A stretch of 64,000 nucleotides of DNA from Massilia frigida (lineage in GTDB: Bacteria; Pseudomonadota; Gammaproteobacteria; Burkholderiales; Burkholderiaceae_D): positions 45,433 to 109,432 of the forward strand of contig NZ_WHJG01000026.1 of the NCBI RefSeq assembly GCF_011682175.1, given 5' to 3'. A program made the translations under genes and the position numbers. This document shows positions 19,687 to 27,540 of the stretch, one piece after another (within the stretch, counting starts at the first letter, position 1; each line of letters opens with the position of its first letter). Under the pieces are notes generated by a model. That model did no database searches. It saw only the letters and a program-made list of their open reading frames with translations, and had not been told where the DNA came from.

Positions 19687-22542
19687 TTATTTGGTCAGGA
19701 TGAAACCCTTGAGCTTCGCGAACGCCGTTTCCAGCAATTCCTTCTGCTGCGCGTTATGCTTGTCGGCGTAACCGACCGCAGGCGAGGCCGAAGCCGGACG
19801 GCCCGCATACGCCAGGCGCTGGCCCGATTCGAGGCTTTCAAAGATGTTGTGCTGGATCTGGAACCATGGTCCCTGATTCTGCGGCTCATCCTGGGTCCAC
19901 ACCACTTCGGTCGCGTTCGGGAACTTTTTCAGTTCAGCCGCGAACGACTTGTGCGGGAACGGATACAGCTGTTCGACACGGATGATGGCGGTGTCGCTCT
20001 GGCCGCGTGTTTTGCGGGCGTTCACCAGGTCGTAGTACACCTTGCCCGAGCAGGCGATCACGCGCTTGACCTTCTTGGCGTCGATTTTCTCGTCGACTTC
20101 ACCGATGACGGTGTGGAAGGCGCCCTTGGCCAAATCGGTCAGCGGCGAGCTGGCATCCTTGTTACGCAGCAGCGACTTCGGCGTCAGGATCACCAGCGGC
20201 TTGCGGAACTGGCGCACCATCTGGCGGCGCAGCAGGTGGAAAATCTGGGCGCCGGTGGTTGGCTGCACCACTTGCATATTGTTGTCCGCGCACAGCTGCA
20301 GGAAGCGTTCAGGACGCGCCGACGAGTGCTCCGGACCCTGGCCTTCGTAACCGTGCGGCAGCATCATGACGAGACCCGACGCGCGGCCCCATTTGACTTC
20401 GCCGGAGGCGATAAACTGGTCGATCACGACCTGGGCGCCGTTGGCGAAGTCGCCGAACTGGGCTTCCCAGATGGTCAGGGTGTTCGGTTCGGCGGTCGAG
20501 TAACCGTATTCGAAGGCGAGTACCGCTTCTTCCGACAGCACCGAGTCGATCACGACGAACGGCGCCTGGCTTTCCGACACATTGCACAGCGGGACATAGG
20601 TGCCCGCATCCCAGCGCTCGCGGTTCTGGTCGTGCAGCACGGCGTGGCGGTGGGTGAAGGTACCGCGGCCGGCATCCTGGCCCGACAGGCGGATCGCGTA
20701 GCCGGACGACACCAGCGAGGCGTAGGCGAGATGCTCGCCCATGCCCCAGTCCAGGTTCAGTTCACCGCGGCCCATGGTGGCGCGGTCGGCCAGCACTTTT
20801 TCGACCAGCGAGTGGACCTTGAAGTTTTCCGGCAAGGTGGTGATGCGGGTGGCCAGGCGTTTCAGTTCCGTCATCGGCACGGCGGTGTCGGCACTGTCGG
20901 TCCATTTGCGGTTCAGGAACGGCAGCCAGTCGACCGCATACTTGTTCTTGAAGTTCGAGATGACCGGATCGATCGTGTGCTTGCCGGCGTCCATGGCGTC
21001 GCGGTAGGCCGAGACCATCTTGTCGCCGCCGTCGGCCGCCAGGGAACCCTGGGCGATCAGCTTGTCCGCGTACAGCTTGCGGGTGCCCGGATGCTGGCCG
21101 ATTTTCTTGTACATCAGCGGCTGGGTCAGCGCTGGCGTGTCCTGCTCATTGTGGCCAAGCTTGCGGTAGCAGATGATGTCGACCACGACGTCTTTCTTGA
21201 ACTGGACGCGGTAGTCGAGCGCGATTTGCGTCGCCAGCACGACCGCTTCAGGATCGTCGCCGTTCACGTGCAGCACCGGTGCTTCGATCATCTTGACGAC
21301 GTCCGAGCAGTACAGGGTCGAACGCGCGTCGCGCGGGTCGGACGTGGTGAAGCCGATCTGGTTGTTGATCACGATGTGCATCGTGCCGCCGGTGCCGTAG
21401 CCGCGCGTTTGCGCGAGGTTCAGCGTTTCCATGACCACGCCCTGGCCGGCGAAAGCGGCATCGCCGTGCACCAGGATCGGCAGCACTTGCGCGCCATCCT
21501 TGTCGCCGCGACGCTCCATGCGCGCCTTGACCGAGCCTTCGACGACCGGGTTGACGATTTCGAGGTGGGACGGGTTGAAGGCCAGCGACAGATGCACCGG
21601 ACCGCCGGCGGTCGAGATATCGCTCGAAAAGCCCTGGTGGTACTTGACGTCGCCCGATGGCAGGTCGTCGCCATGCTTGCCTTCGAATTCTTCGAACAGT
21701 TCCTGGGGCGACTTGCCCAGGGTGTTGACCAGCACGTTCAGGCGGCCGCGGTGGGCCATGCCGATAACGATCTCCTGCACGCCTTTTTCACCGGCGCGCT
21801 GGATGGTTTCGTCGATCGATGCGATGAAGGACTCGGAGCCTTCCAGCGAGAAGCGCTTGGCGCCGACGTACTTGGTGTGCAGATAGCGCTCCAGGCCTTC
21901 GGCGGCCGTGAGGCGTTCGAGGATGTGGGCTTTTTTCTCGGCCGTGAAACTCGGGGTCGAGCGGATCGCTTCGAGCTTTTCCTGCAGCCAGCGCTTTTCC
22001 GCCGGATCGCCGATGTACATGAATTCGGCGCCGATCGAACGGCAGTAGGTATCGCGCAGGAAGTTCAGCAGGTCGCGCAGGGATGCGGTTTCAGGGCCGA
22101 AGTAGGTATTGCTGATGTTGAACACGATGTCCATGTCGGCATCGGTAAAGCCGTAGAACGCCGGATCGAGTTCCGGGATCATCGGACGTTCCTGGCGCTG
22201 CAACGGGTCCAGGTTGGCCCACTGGGAGCCCAGATAGCGGTAAGCGGCGATCAGCTGGGTGACGGCGACGCGCTTGCGGCCCATTTCAGGATCGTGCGAG
22301 GCGGTCACGACACGGATCGGACCGGCCTTGGCGCGCTCGGCGAACGAGGCGATGACGGAAGCGTGGGCTACGTCGGGTTTGTTGGAGCCGTCGACTGCAG
22401 GGACGTTCTGCATGGAGTCGAAATAGGCGCGCCAGTTGTCTGGCACCGAGCCTGGATTGTCGAGGTAGGCCTCATACAGCTCTTCAACGTACGGCGCGTT
22501 ACCACCGAACAAATAGGAGTTCGCGGTTTGTTCTTGCATCAT
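19687..22542 (-). CDS. sucA: 2-oxoglutarate dehydrogenase E1 component
   Basis: 951 aa thiamine-diphosphate enzyme that decarboxylates 2-oxoglutarate and transfers the succinyl group to SucB lipoate. An N-terminal segment typical of OdhA/SucA (NSYLFGGNAPYVEELYEAYL) precedes the ThDP-binding core with IGMAHRGRLNVLVNTLGK, GDAAFAGQGVVMETLNL and the NNQIGFTTSD motif. The start is ATG 22542 (second ATG at 22539), with AAAGGTGAG just upstream; the frame's 41-residue extension to 22665 is rejected. First gene of sucA-sucB-lpdA. Confidence 0.96.
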   Translation of the reverse strand: MMQEQTANSYLFGGNAPYVEELYEAYLDNPGSVPDNWRAYFDSMQNVPAVDGSNKPDVAHASVIASFAERAKAGPIRVVTASHDPEMGRKRVAVTQLIAAYRYLGSQWANLDPLQRQERPMIPELDPAFYGFTDADMDIVFNISNTYFGPETASLRDLLNFLRDTYCRSIGAEFMYIGDPAEKRWLQEKLEAIRSTPSFTAEKKAHILERLTAAEGLERYLHTKYVGAKRFSLEGSESFIASIDETIQRAGEKGVQEIVIGMAHRGRLNVLVNTLGKSPQELFEEFEGKHGDDLPSGDVKYHQGFSSDISTAGGPVHLSLAFNPSHLEIVNPVVEGSVKARMERRGDKDGAQVLPILVHGDAAFAGQGVVMETLNLAQTRGYGTGGTMHIVINNQIGFTTSDPRDARSTLYCSDVVKMIEAPVLHVNGDDPEAVVLATQIALDYRVQFKKDVVVDIICYRKLGHNEQDTPALTQPLMYKKIGQHPGTRKLYADKLIAQGSLAADGGDKMVSAYRDAMDAGKHTIDPVISNFKNKYAVDWLPFLNRKWTDSADTAVPMTELKRLATRITTLPENFKVHSLVEKVLADRATMGRGELNLDWGMGEHLAYASLVSSGYAIRLSGQDAGRGTFTHRHAVLHDQNRERWDAGTYVPLCNVSESQAPFVVIDSVLSEEAVLAFEYGYSTAEPNTLTIWEAQFGDFANGAQVVIDQFIASGEVKWGRASGLVMMLPHGYEGQGPEHSSARPERFLQLCADNNMQVVQPTTGAQIFHLLRRQMVRQFRKPLVILTPKSLLRNKDASSPLTDLAKGAFHTVIGEVDEKIDAKKVKRVIACSGKVYYDLVNARKTRGQSDTAIIRVEQLYPFPHKSFAAELKKFPNATEVVWTQDEPQNQGPWFQIQHNIFESLESGQRLAYAGRPASASPAVGYADKHNAQQKELLETAFAKLKGFILTK

Positions 22543-22919
22543 CTTGCTCACCTTTCTTCGCGCTTCGCGAGTTTGGCGGGTTAATCTAACCTTCCGCGAC
22601 ACGGCCTGACCGGTTAGCGGATTGCACATCAAGTTGTGGGGAAGGACTTGTAAAGCTCGCAGCATTCTAACGAGGTCGGAAGAATAGCACGCGTATTGTA
22701 GCGTAACATTCCATCTTACGAAAAAAGTTGCCGATCATCTTTTTGTATTGGGCGATTACAAAACCACGGCTTGGCCGCAAAGAAATTGACATCGAACAAG
22801 TTTATAGTTAGATATCATGAGATTTTCTTGTGCTATCTCAAGGCGCATATGTGGCCGTAGTGACCTGAAACAAGCGATTGTTGCGTATTGTAAATCCCGG
22901 CCCCCTCCATTGACCGCAC
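22543..22919. other. Intergenic region, divergent promoters of sucA and the iron locus
   Basis: About 375 bp without a convincing gene. It holds the sucA leader on the minus strand and becomes A+T-rich around 22680-22830. Short ORFs here lack ribosome sites. I see no clear terminator or RNA element. Confidence 0.5.
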
Positions 22920-22940
22920 AAATGATAATAGTTATCATTT
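22920..22940. promoter_or_regulatory. Fur-box-like palindrome upstream of the PepSY operon
   Basis: AAATGATAA and TTATCATTT are perfect 9-bp inverted arms around TAG, matching the GATAATGATAATCATTATC Fur consensus well. It lies 29 bp before the ATG of the PepSY gene, so iron-bound Fur would be expected to repress the operon. Confidence 0.85.
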
Positions 22941-22968
22941 GCGTTTGGTTCATTCACGGAAGCACCCG

Positions 22969-23607
22969 ATGCCCTCCCCTGCCACGCTCCCCAGCGCCAG
23001 CCGCGCCGCCTGGCTCAAGAATTTGCACCGCTGGCACTGGATCAGCTCGGCTTTGTGCCTGATGGGCATGCTTTTATTCAGCATCACCGGCATCACGCTC
23101 AACCACGCCACCCAGATCGAAGCCAAGCCGGCCGTCACCAAGCGCAAGGCCAGCTTGCCGGCGCCGCTGCGGCGCGACCTGGAGCAGTTCGCCACCAAGC
23201 ATGCCGACGCCCGCGCGCCGCTGCCGCCGCGCGTGGCCAGCTGGGCCGACCGCGAGTTCGGCCTGGACCTGGGCGCCATCGATGCCGAATGGACCGAGGA
23301 AGACGCGTACGTCGCCCTGCCCCGGCCCGGCGGCGACGCCTGGCTGCGCATCGCCGTCGACGGCGGCGCCGAATTCGAGAAAACCGACCGTGGCATGGTT
23401 TCCTGGCTCAACGACCTGCACAAGGGCCGCAACGCCGGTCCCGTGTGGGGCTGGTTCATCGATATTTTCGCGCTCGCGTGCGTGGTGTTTTCGCTCACCG
23501 GTTTCCTGATCATGAAACTGCACGCGGCCAACCGTCCGTCCACCTGGCCGGTGATCGGCGCCGGCATCCTGCTGCCGCTGCTGCTCGCCCTTTTGTTTAC
23601 CCACTAA
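22969..23607 (+). CDS. PepSY-associated transmembrane protein (iron reductase component)
   Basis: 212 aa. An N-terminal amphipathic stretch (LKNLHRWHWISSALCLMGML) runs into the first membrane helix LLFSITGITLNHA. A periplasmic loop follows (about 50-155), then two C-terminal helices (WFIDIFALACVVFSLTGFLI and VIGAGILLPLLLALLF). The LHRWHW and GITLNH signatures are those of PepSY-associated TM proteins, whose histidines are proposed to ligate haem. The ATG at 22969 has GGAAG 7 nt upstream. It opens a compact operon with DUF2271, DUF4198, ApbE and a flavoprotein reductase under a Fur box, consistent with passing electrons across the inner membrane for ferric-siderophore reduction. Confidence 0.82.
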   Translation: MPSPATLPSASRAAWLKNLHRWHWISSALCLMGMLLFSITGITLNHATQIEAKPAVTKRKASLPAPLRRDLEQFATKHADARAPLPPRVASWADREFGLDLGAIDAEWTEEDAYVALPRPGGDAWLRIAVDGGAEFEKTDRGMVSWLNDLHKGRNAGPVWGWFIDIFALACVVFSLTGFLIMKLHAANRPSTWPVIGAGILLPLLLALLFTH

Positions 23608-23618
23608 GTCCACCACCT

Positions 23619-24134
23619 ATGAAACTACAGCACACGCTTGCCCTTACCCTCCCCATGCTGAGCAGCTGGGCCGTCGGCGCCGACCTGGCCGTCAAGTTCG
23701 AGATCCCGCAACTGAACGTGGCCGAATACCACCGTCCTTACGTGGCGATGTGGCTGGAGCGCGCCGACCAGAGCGTGGCCGCCAACCTGTCGGTGCTGTA
23801 CGACGTCAAGAAGAAGGACAACGCCGGCACCAAGTGGGTCAAGGACTTGCGCACGTGGTGGCGCAAGGCCGGACGCGACGTGGAACTGCCGATGGATGGC
23901 GTGAGCGGCGCCACCCGCTCGGCCGGCGAACAGACCATCAGCTTCGGCCCGGCCCGTACCGGCATCGACAAGCTCCCGGCCGGCGACTACAAGCTGGTGA
24001 TCGAAGCGGCGCGTGAATCGGGCGGACGCGAACTGGTACGCGTTCCTTTCACCTTGCCGCTCAAGGGCAAGCAAACCTACAGTGCGCGCGGCAAGGAAGA
24101 ACTTGGCGCGGTTTCCCTCCAGATCACCCCTTGA
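23619..24134 (+). CDS. DUF2271 periplasmic protein with ApbE flavinylation motif
   Basis: 171 aa with a signal peptide (MKLQHTLALTLPMLSSWAVG, cleavage near ADLA). The rest is a single DUF2271 domain with a beta-rich pattern, including YVAMWLERADQ. Residues 93-99 read DGVSGAT, the Dxx(S/T)GAT sequence on whose threonine ApbE attaches FMN in NqrC/RnfG-type proteins; Thr99 is therefore the predicted FMN site. An ApbE gene lies two genes downstream. The ATG at 23619 is 11 bp after the PepSY stop. The long open frame upstream of it is a shadow of the PepSY gene. Confidence 0.85.
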   Translation: MKLQHTLALTLPMLSSWAVGADLAVKFEIPQLNVAEYHRPYVAMWLERADQSVAANLSVLYDVKKKDNAGTKWVKDLRTWWRKAGRDVELPMDGVSGATRSAGEQTISFGPARTGIDKLPAGDYKLVIEAARESGGRELVRVPFTLPLKGKQTYSARGKEELGAVSLQITP

Positions 24135-24145
24135 TTGAAGCGACC

Positions 24146-24979
24146 ATGAACAACACGACGATGAAAAAAACCCTGCTCGCGCTGGCCCTGGCCGCCGTTT
24201 CCCTGAGCGCCTCGGCGCACCGTGGCTGGCTATACCCGCAGTCGACGATGGTCGAATCGAAGGAGCCGTGGGTGACCATCGACGGCGCCATTTCGGAAGG
24301 CTTGTTCGACGTCGACCATGTCGCCCTCAAGCTCGATGGCGCCACCGTCACCGACCCGGATGGCGTTGCTACGCCTGCGCCGGCCGGCCACATGGGCAAG
24401 CAGCGCAGCACCTTCGACCTGAAGATGACCAAGAACGGCACCTACAAGATCAGCATCGTCAGCCGCAACGTCATGGCCAGTTATAAAGACAAGGCTGGCG
24501 AAACCAAGCGCTTCCGCGGCAGCGAGGAAGCCTTCGCCAAGGAAGTGCCGGCCGAAGCAGCGGAACTGAAAACCACCTACGCCCACCAGCGCCTGGAGAC
24601 GTTCGTGAGCGCGAACAAGACCAGCGACGGCGCCTTGAAAGCGAGCGGCGTGGGGCTGGAGATGATCCCGCTGACCAATCCGACCGACCTGCGCGCGGGC
24701 GAAACGGCCAGGTGGCGCTTCCAGCTCGATGGCAAGCCGCTGCCGAAATTCGCCTTCAGCCTGATTCCGGGCGGCGTGCGCTATCGCGGCGTGCTCGGTG
24801 AAGTGCGCCTGGAAACCGATGCCAAGGGCGAAGTGGCGGTGACCTTGCCGGCGCCCGGCATGTACTGGCTCAACGCCGGCTTCCCGCAAGCCCAGCCGAA
24901 AGGCCCGGCCCCGGCCGACGCACCGGCAGTCACGCGCCGCTACAGCTACGCCGCCACGCTCGAAGTGCTGCCAGAGTAA
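24146..24979 (+). CDS. DUF4198 domain periplasmic protein
   Basis: 277 aa. The signal peptide is MKKTLLALALAAVSLSASA, followed by HRGWLYPQST, the N-terminal His characteristic of the DUF4198 family (related to CbiK/NikK-like periplasmic metal-handling proteins). A second, Ig-like half lies at about 180-265. The ATG at 24146 and a second at 24161 are both possible. Position within the PepSY/DUF2271/ApbE operon suggests an accessory role in periplasmic iron handling; this is inference. Confidence 0.8.
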   Translation: MNNTTMKKTLLALALAAVSLSASAHRGWLYPQSTMVESKEPWVTIDGAISEGLFDVDHVALKLDGATVTDPDGVATPAPAGHMGKQRSTFDLKMTKNGTYKISIVSRNVMASYKDKAGETKRFRGSEEAFAKEVPAEAAELKTTYAHQRLETFVSANKTSDGALKASGVGLEMIPLTNPTDLRAGETARWRFQLDGKPLPKFAFSLIPGGVRYRGVLGEVRLETDAKGEVAVTLPAPGMYWLNAGFPQAQPKGPAPADAPAVTRRYSYAATLEVLPE

Positions 24980-24981
24980 AT

Positions 24982-25992
24982 ATGGAGCGCCGCGTTCTCG
25001 TCCCCCTCGCGATCGCGCCGGCCTTGCCGCCGCGCGCAAGCATGCTGCACGACCTCGGTGGCAGCACCATGGGCACCAGCTGGTCGGCGCGCGTGATGGC
25101 ACCAAGCGATGCCGGACCGGCCCTGCTGGAGGGCTTGCAGCGCCAGCTCGACCTGGTGGTGGCGCAAATGAGCCACTGGGAACGCGACTCGAACCTGAGC
25201 CGCTTTAACAGTGCCCCGGCGGGCAACTGGCATCGCCTGCCGGATGAATTTTTCACGGTACTGAGCTACGCGCTGGAAGTGGCCGAGGCCAGCGGCGGCG
25301 CGTACGATCCGTGCGCCGGCGCGCTGGTCAACGCCTGGGGCTTCGGCGCGCGCCAGCGCTATAACGAAGCCAATTTTTACGCGCCCTTGCCGGGCGCCAG
25401 CGCGGCCATCGTGGCGCGCGCCGACCGCCGGCGCCTGCGCCTCGATGCGGGCAGCCGGCGCGCGCTGCAAGCAGGCGGCGTGCAGATCGACCTGTCGTCG
25501 GTAGCCAAGGGCTACGCGGTCGACCTGCTGGCGCGCTGCCTGGAAGCGCAAGGCCTGCATCACTACCTGGTTGAAATCGGCGGCGAACTGCGCGGCGCCG
25601 GCACCAAGGCCGACGGCCAGCCGTGGTGGGTCGCGCTGGAAGGCGTGCCCGATGCCGGCGGCGGCGCGGGCCAGACCACGGTGGCGCTGCACGGGCTGGC
25701 CATTGCCACCTCGGGCGACTACCGGCGCTACTTCGAGCATGGCGGCCGGCGCGCCTCGCACACGCTCGACCCGCGCACCGGCGCGCCGATCCGCAACGAC
25801 GTGGCCTCGGTCACGGTGCTGCATGCCGAATGCATGGCGGCCGATGCGCTGTCGACCGCGCTGTCGGTGCTCGGCCCGGACGATGGCCTGGCCTTCGCCG
25901 AACGCCACCACCTGGCCGCGCGCTTCCTGCTGCGCGAGGGCGGCGGCCTGCGCGAAGTCGTCTCCAGCGCTTACCAGGAACTGCTGCAATGA
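24982..25992 (+). CDS. apbE: FAD:protein FMN transferase ApbE
   Basis: 336 aa. ApbE uses FAD to attach FMN covalently to threonine in target proteins. Motifs: LGGSTMGTSWSARV near 26-39, SHWERDSNLSRFN near 64-76, VDLSSVAKGYAVD-type IDLSSVAKGYAVDLL near 172-186, GGELRGAG, then HTLDPRTGAP near 260-269 with the Mg/FAD site. The N-terminus (MERRVLVPLAIAPALPPRAS) is a poor signal peptide and lacks a lipobox, unusual for an enzyme that normally works in the periplasm. It starts 2 bp after the DUF4198 stop and its TGA overlaps the next ATG. Confidence 0.93.
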   Translation: MERRVLVPLAIAPALPPRASMLHDLGGSTMGTSWSARVMAPSDAGPALLEGLQRQLDLVVAQMSHWERDSNLSRFNSAPAGNWHRLPDEFFTVLSYALEVAEASGGAYDPCAGALVNAWGFGARQRYNEANFYAPLPGASAAIVARADRRRLRLDAGSRRALQAGGVQIDLSSVAKGYAVDLLARCLEAQGLHHYLVEIGGELRGAGTKADGQPWWVALEGVPDAGGGAGQTTVALHGLAIATSGDYRRYFEHGGRRASHTLDPRTGAPIRNDVASVTVLHAECMAADALSTALSVLGPDDGLAFAERHHLAARFLLREGGGLREVVSSAYQELLQ

Positions 25993-27335
25993 TGATCAGT
26001 GTCGATCCGGTGCGCTGGGGCGGCGCCGCTGCCGCCGTGGCAGCCTACGCGGGCATGTGCCTGGCGCTGCTGCGCGCGCGCAGCAGCCTGCGCAAGGATG
26101 GCGGCGCTGACAATGCCGACTGGCTGGTGGCCTACGCCAGCCAGACCGGCACCGGCGAAGCGCTGGCCGAACACACCGTGGCGACCCTGCGCACCGGCGG
26201 CCTGTCGGCGCGCGCGGTCAGCGTCGAGCACTTGGATGACGCCACCCTGCGCGGCGCCGCGCGCATCCTGTTCATCGCCAGCACCTACGGCGAGGGCGAC
26301 GCGCCCGACAGCGCGGTGCGCCTGGCGCGCCTGCTCGACCAGCCGGATCTGGCGCTCGGCCAGCTGCATTACGCGGTGCTGGCCCTGGGCGACAGCAGCT
26401 ACGCCAATTACTGCGGCTTCGGGCGCCGTCTCGATGCCGCCTTGCAGGCACGCGGGGCGCAGGCGCTGTTCGAGCGGGTCGACGTGGACCGCGGGCGCGC
26501 CGCCGCCATCGACACCTGGCAGCATCGCCTGAGCCATCTGGCCGGCACCAGCGATGCGCCCGACTGGAGCGCACCAAGCTACGGCGACTGGCGCATCGGC
26601 GCGCGCCGCCTGCTCAATCCGGGCAGCGCGGGCGCGCCGGTGTACCGCATCGACCTGCTGCCGGCCACCGGGGATTTGCCCGGCTGGGAGGCGGGCGACC
26701 TGGTGCAGGTAAGCGCGCCGGGCGAGCCGGATTATCCGCGCGAGTATTCGATTGCCTCGACCATGGGCGAAGGCTGCCTGTCGCTGCTGGTGCGCTTGCA
26801 CCTGCGCGACGACGGCGGCGTTGGCATGGCGTCCGGCTGGCTGTGCCGCGAGGCGCGCGAAGGCGATCCGGTGCTGCTGCGCGTGCGCCAGCACAGCCGC
26901 TTCCGGATCGGTGACAACGCCGGGCGGCCGCTGGTCTTGATCGGCAACGGTACCGGCATCGCCGGCCTGCGCGCGCACCTGAAAAGCCGCGCCGACGCCG
27001 GCGAGGCGCGCAACTGGCTGGTGTTCGGCGAGCGCAATGAAGCGCATGACCACTTCTGCGCCGGCGACATCGCCGGGTGGCGCCAGGCCGGCATGCTCGA
27101 TACGCTCAGCCTGACCTTTTCGCGCGATGGCGGCAGCGTGCGCTACGTCCAGCACGCGCTCGATGCGCAGGCCGCGCAACTGCGCGCCTGGGTCGACGCG
27201 GGCGCGGCCATCTATGTCTGCGGCAGCCTGCAAGGCATGGCCGGCGCGGTGCACGACACCCTGGCCAGGGTGCTCGGCAGCGATGCCCTGGCGCTGCTGG
27301 ACGAGACTGGCCGCTACCGGCGCGACGTGTACTGA
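25989..27335 (+). CDS. Membrane-anchored flavodoxin/FNR-type NADPH reductase (sulfite reductase flavoprotein-like)
   Basis: 448 aa diflavin-type protein. A short N-terminal hydrophobic helix (about 8-28) probably anchors it. The flavodoxin domain has YASQTGTGEALAEH (near 41-54), ASTYGEGDAPDSA and VLALGDSSYANYCGFG. The FAD-binding part is REYSIASTMGEGC and the NADPH part IGNGTGIAGLRAHL (near 318), FGERNEAHD and YVCGSLQGMAGAVH, ending in the aromatic Y448 typical of CysJ/CPR-type enzymes. Its ATG overlaps the apbE TGA. It is the likely cytosolic electron donor for the PepSY/DUF2271 pathway; no sulfite reductase haem subunit is present. Confidence 0.88.
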   Translation: MMISVDPVRWGGAAAAVAAYAGMCLALLRARSSLRKDGGADNADWLVAYASQTGTGEALAEHTVATLRTGGLSARAVSVEHLDDATLRGAARILFIASTYGEGDAPDSAVRLARLLDQPDLALGQLHYAVLALGDSSYANYCGFGRRLDAALQARGAQALFERVDVDRGRAAAIDTWQHRLSHLAGTSDAPDWSAPSYGDWRIGARRLLNPGSAGAPVYRIDLLPATGDLPGWEAGDLVQVSAPGEPDYPREYSIASTMGEGCLSLLVRLHLRDDGGVGMASGWLCREAREGDPVLLRVRQHSRFRIGDNAGRPLVLIGNGTGIAGLRAHLKSRADAGEARNWLVFGERNEAHDHFCAGDIAGWRQAGMLDTLSLTFSRDGGSVRYVQHALDAQAAQLRAWVDAGAAIYVCGSLQGMAGAVHDTLARVLGSDALALLDETGRYRRDVY

Positions 27336-27412
27336 TGAGGCCATTTTTCATGCCGAAAAATATGCATAAAGCATAGTTCGGGCAATTTTACCAGATGCGA
27401 ATCTAAATCGCA

Positions 27413-27431
27413 TTGATAACGATTATCATTT
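27413..27431. promoter_or_regulatory. Fur-box-like palindrome upstream of the siderophore receptor
   Basis: TTGATAACGATTATCATTT resembles the 19-bp Fur consensus. It lies about 110 bp upstream of the fiu-like ATG, in an A+T-rich 205-bp gap after the reductase operon, so the receptor has its own iron-controlled promoter. Confidence 0.8.
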
Positions 27432-27540
27432 ACAGAAATTTACGTTTCTCCTACAATGACTAAGTTGTTGGCAATTTATGCCATCCGGCGCGCGTTTCCA
27501 GGCCCGCCGGCGCCCACCCACCGTCAAAGAAGAGAAGCAG

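Noticed and set aside
22542..22665. Longer SucA start at 22665
   Set aside because: The extra 41 residues are unlike any SucA N-terminus and an AAAGGTGAG ribosome site precedes ATG 22542.
25989..27335. Calling the diflavin reductase CysJ
   Set aside because: No CysI haem subunit or sulfur-assimilation genes nearby, and it sits in an ApbE/PepSY iron operon with an N-terminal membrane anchor.
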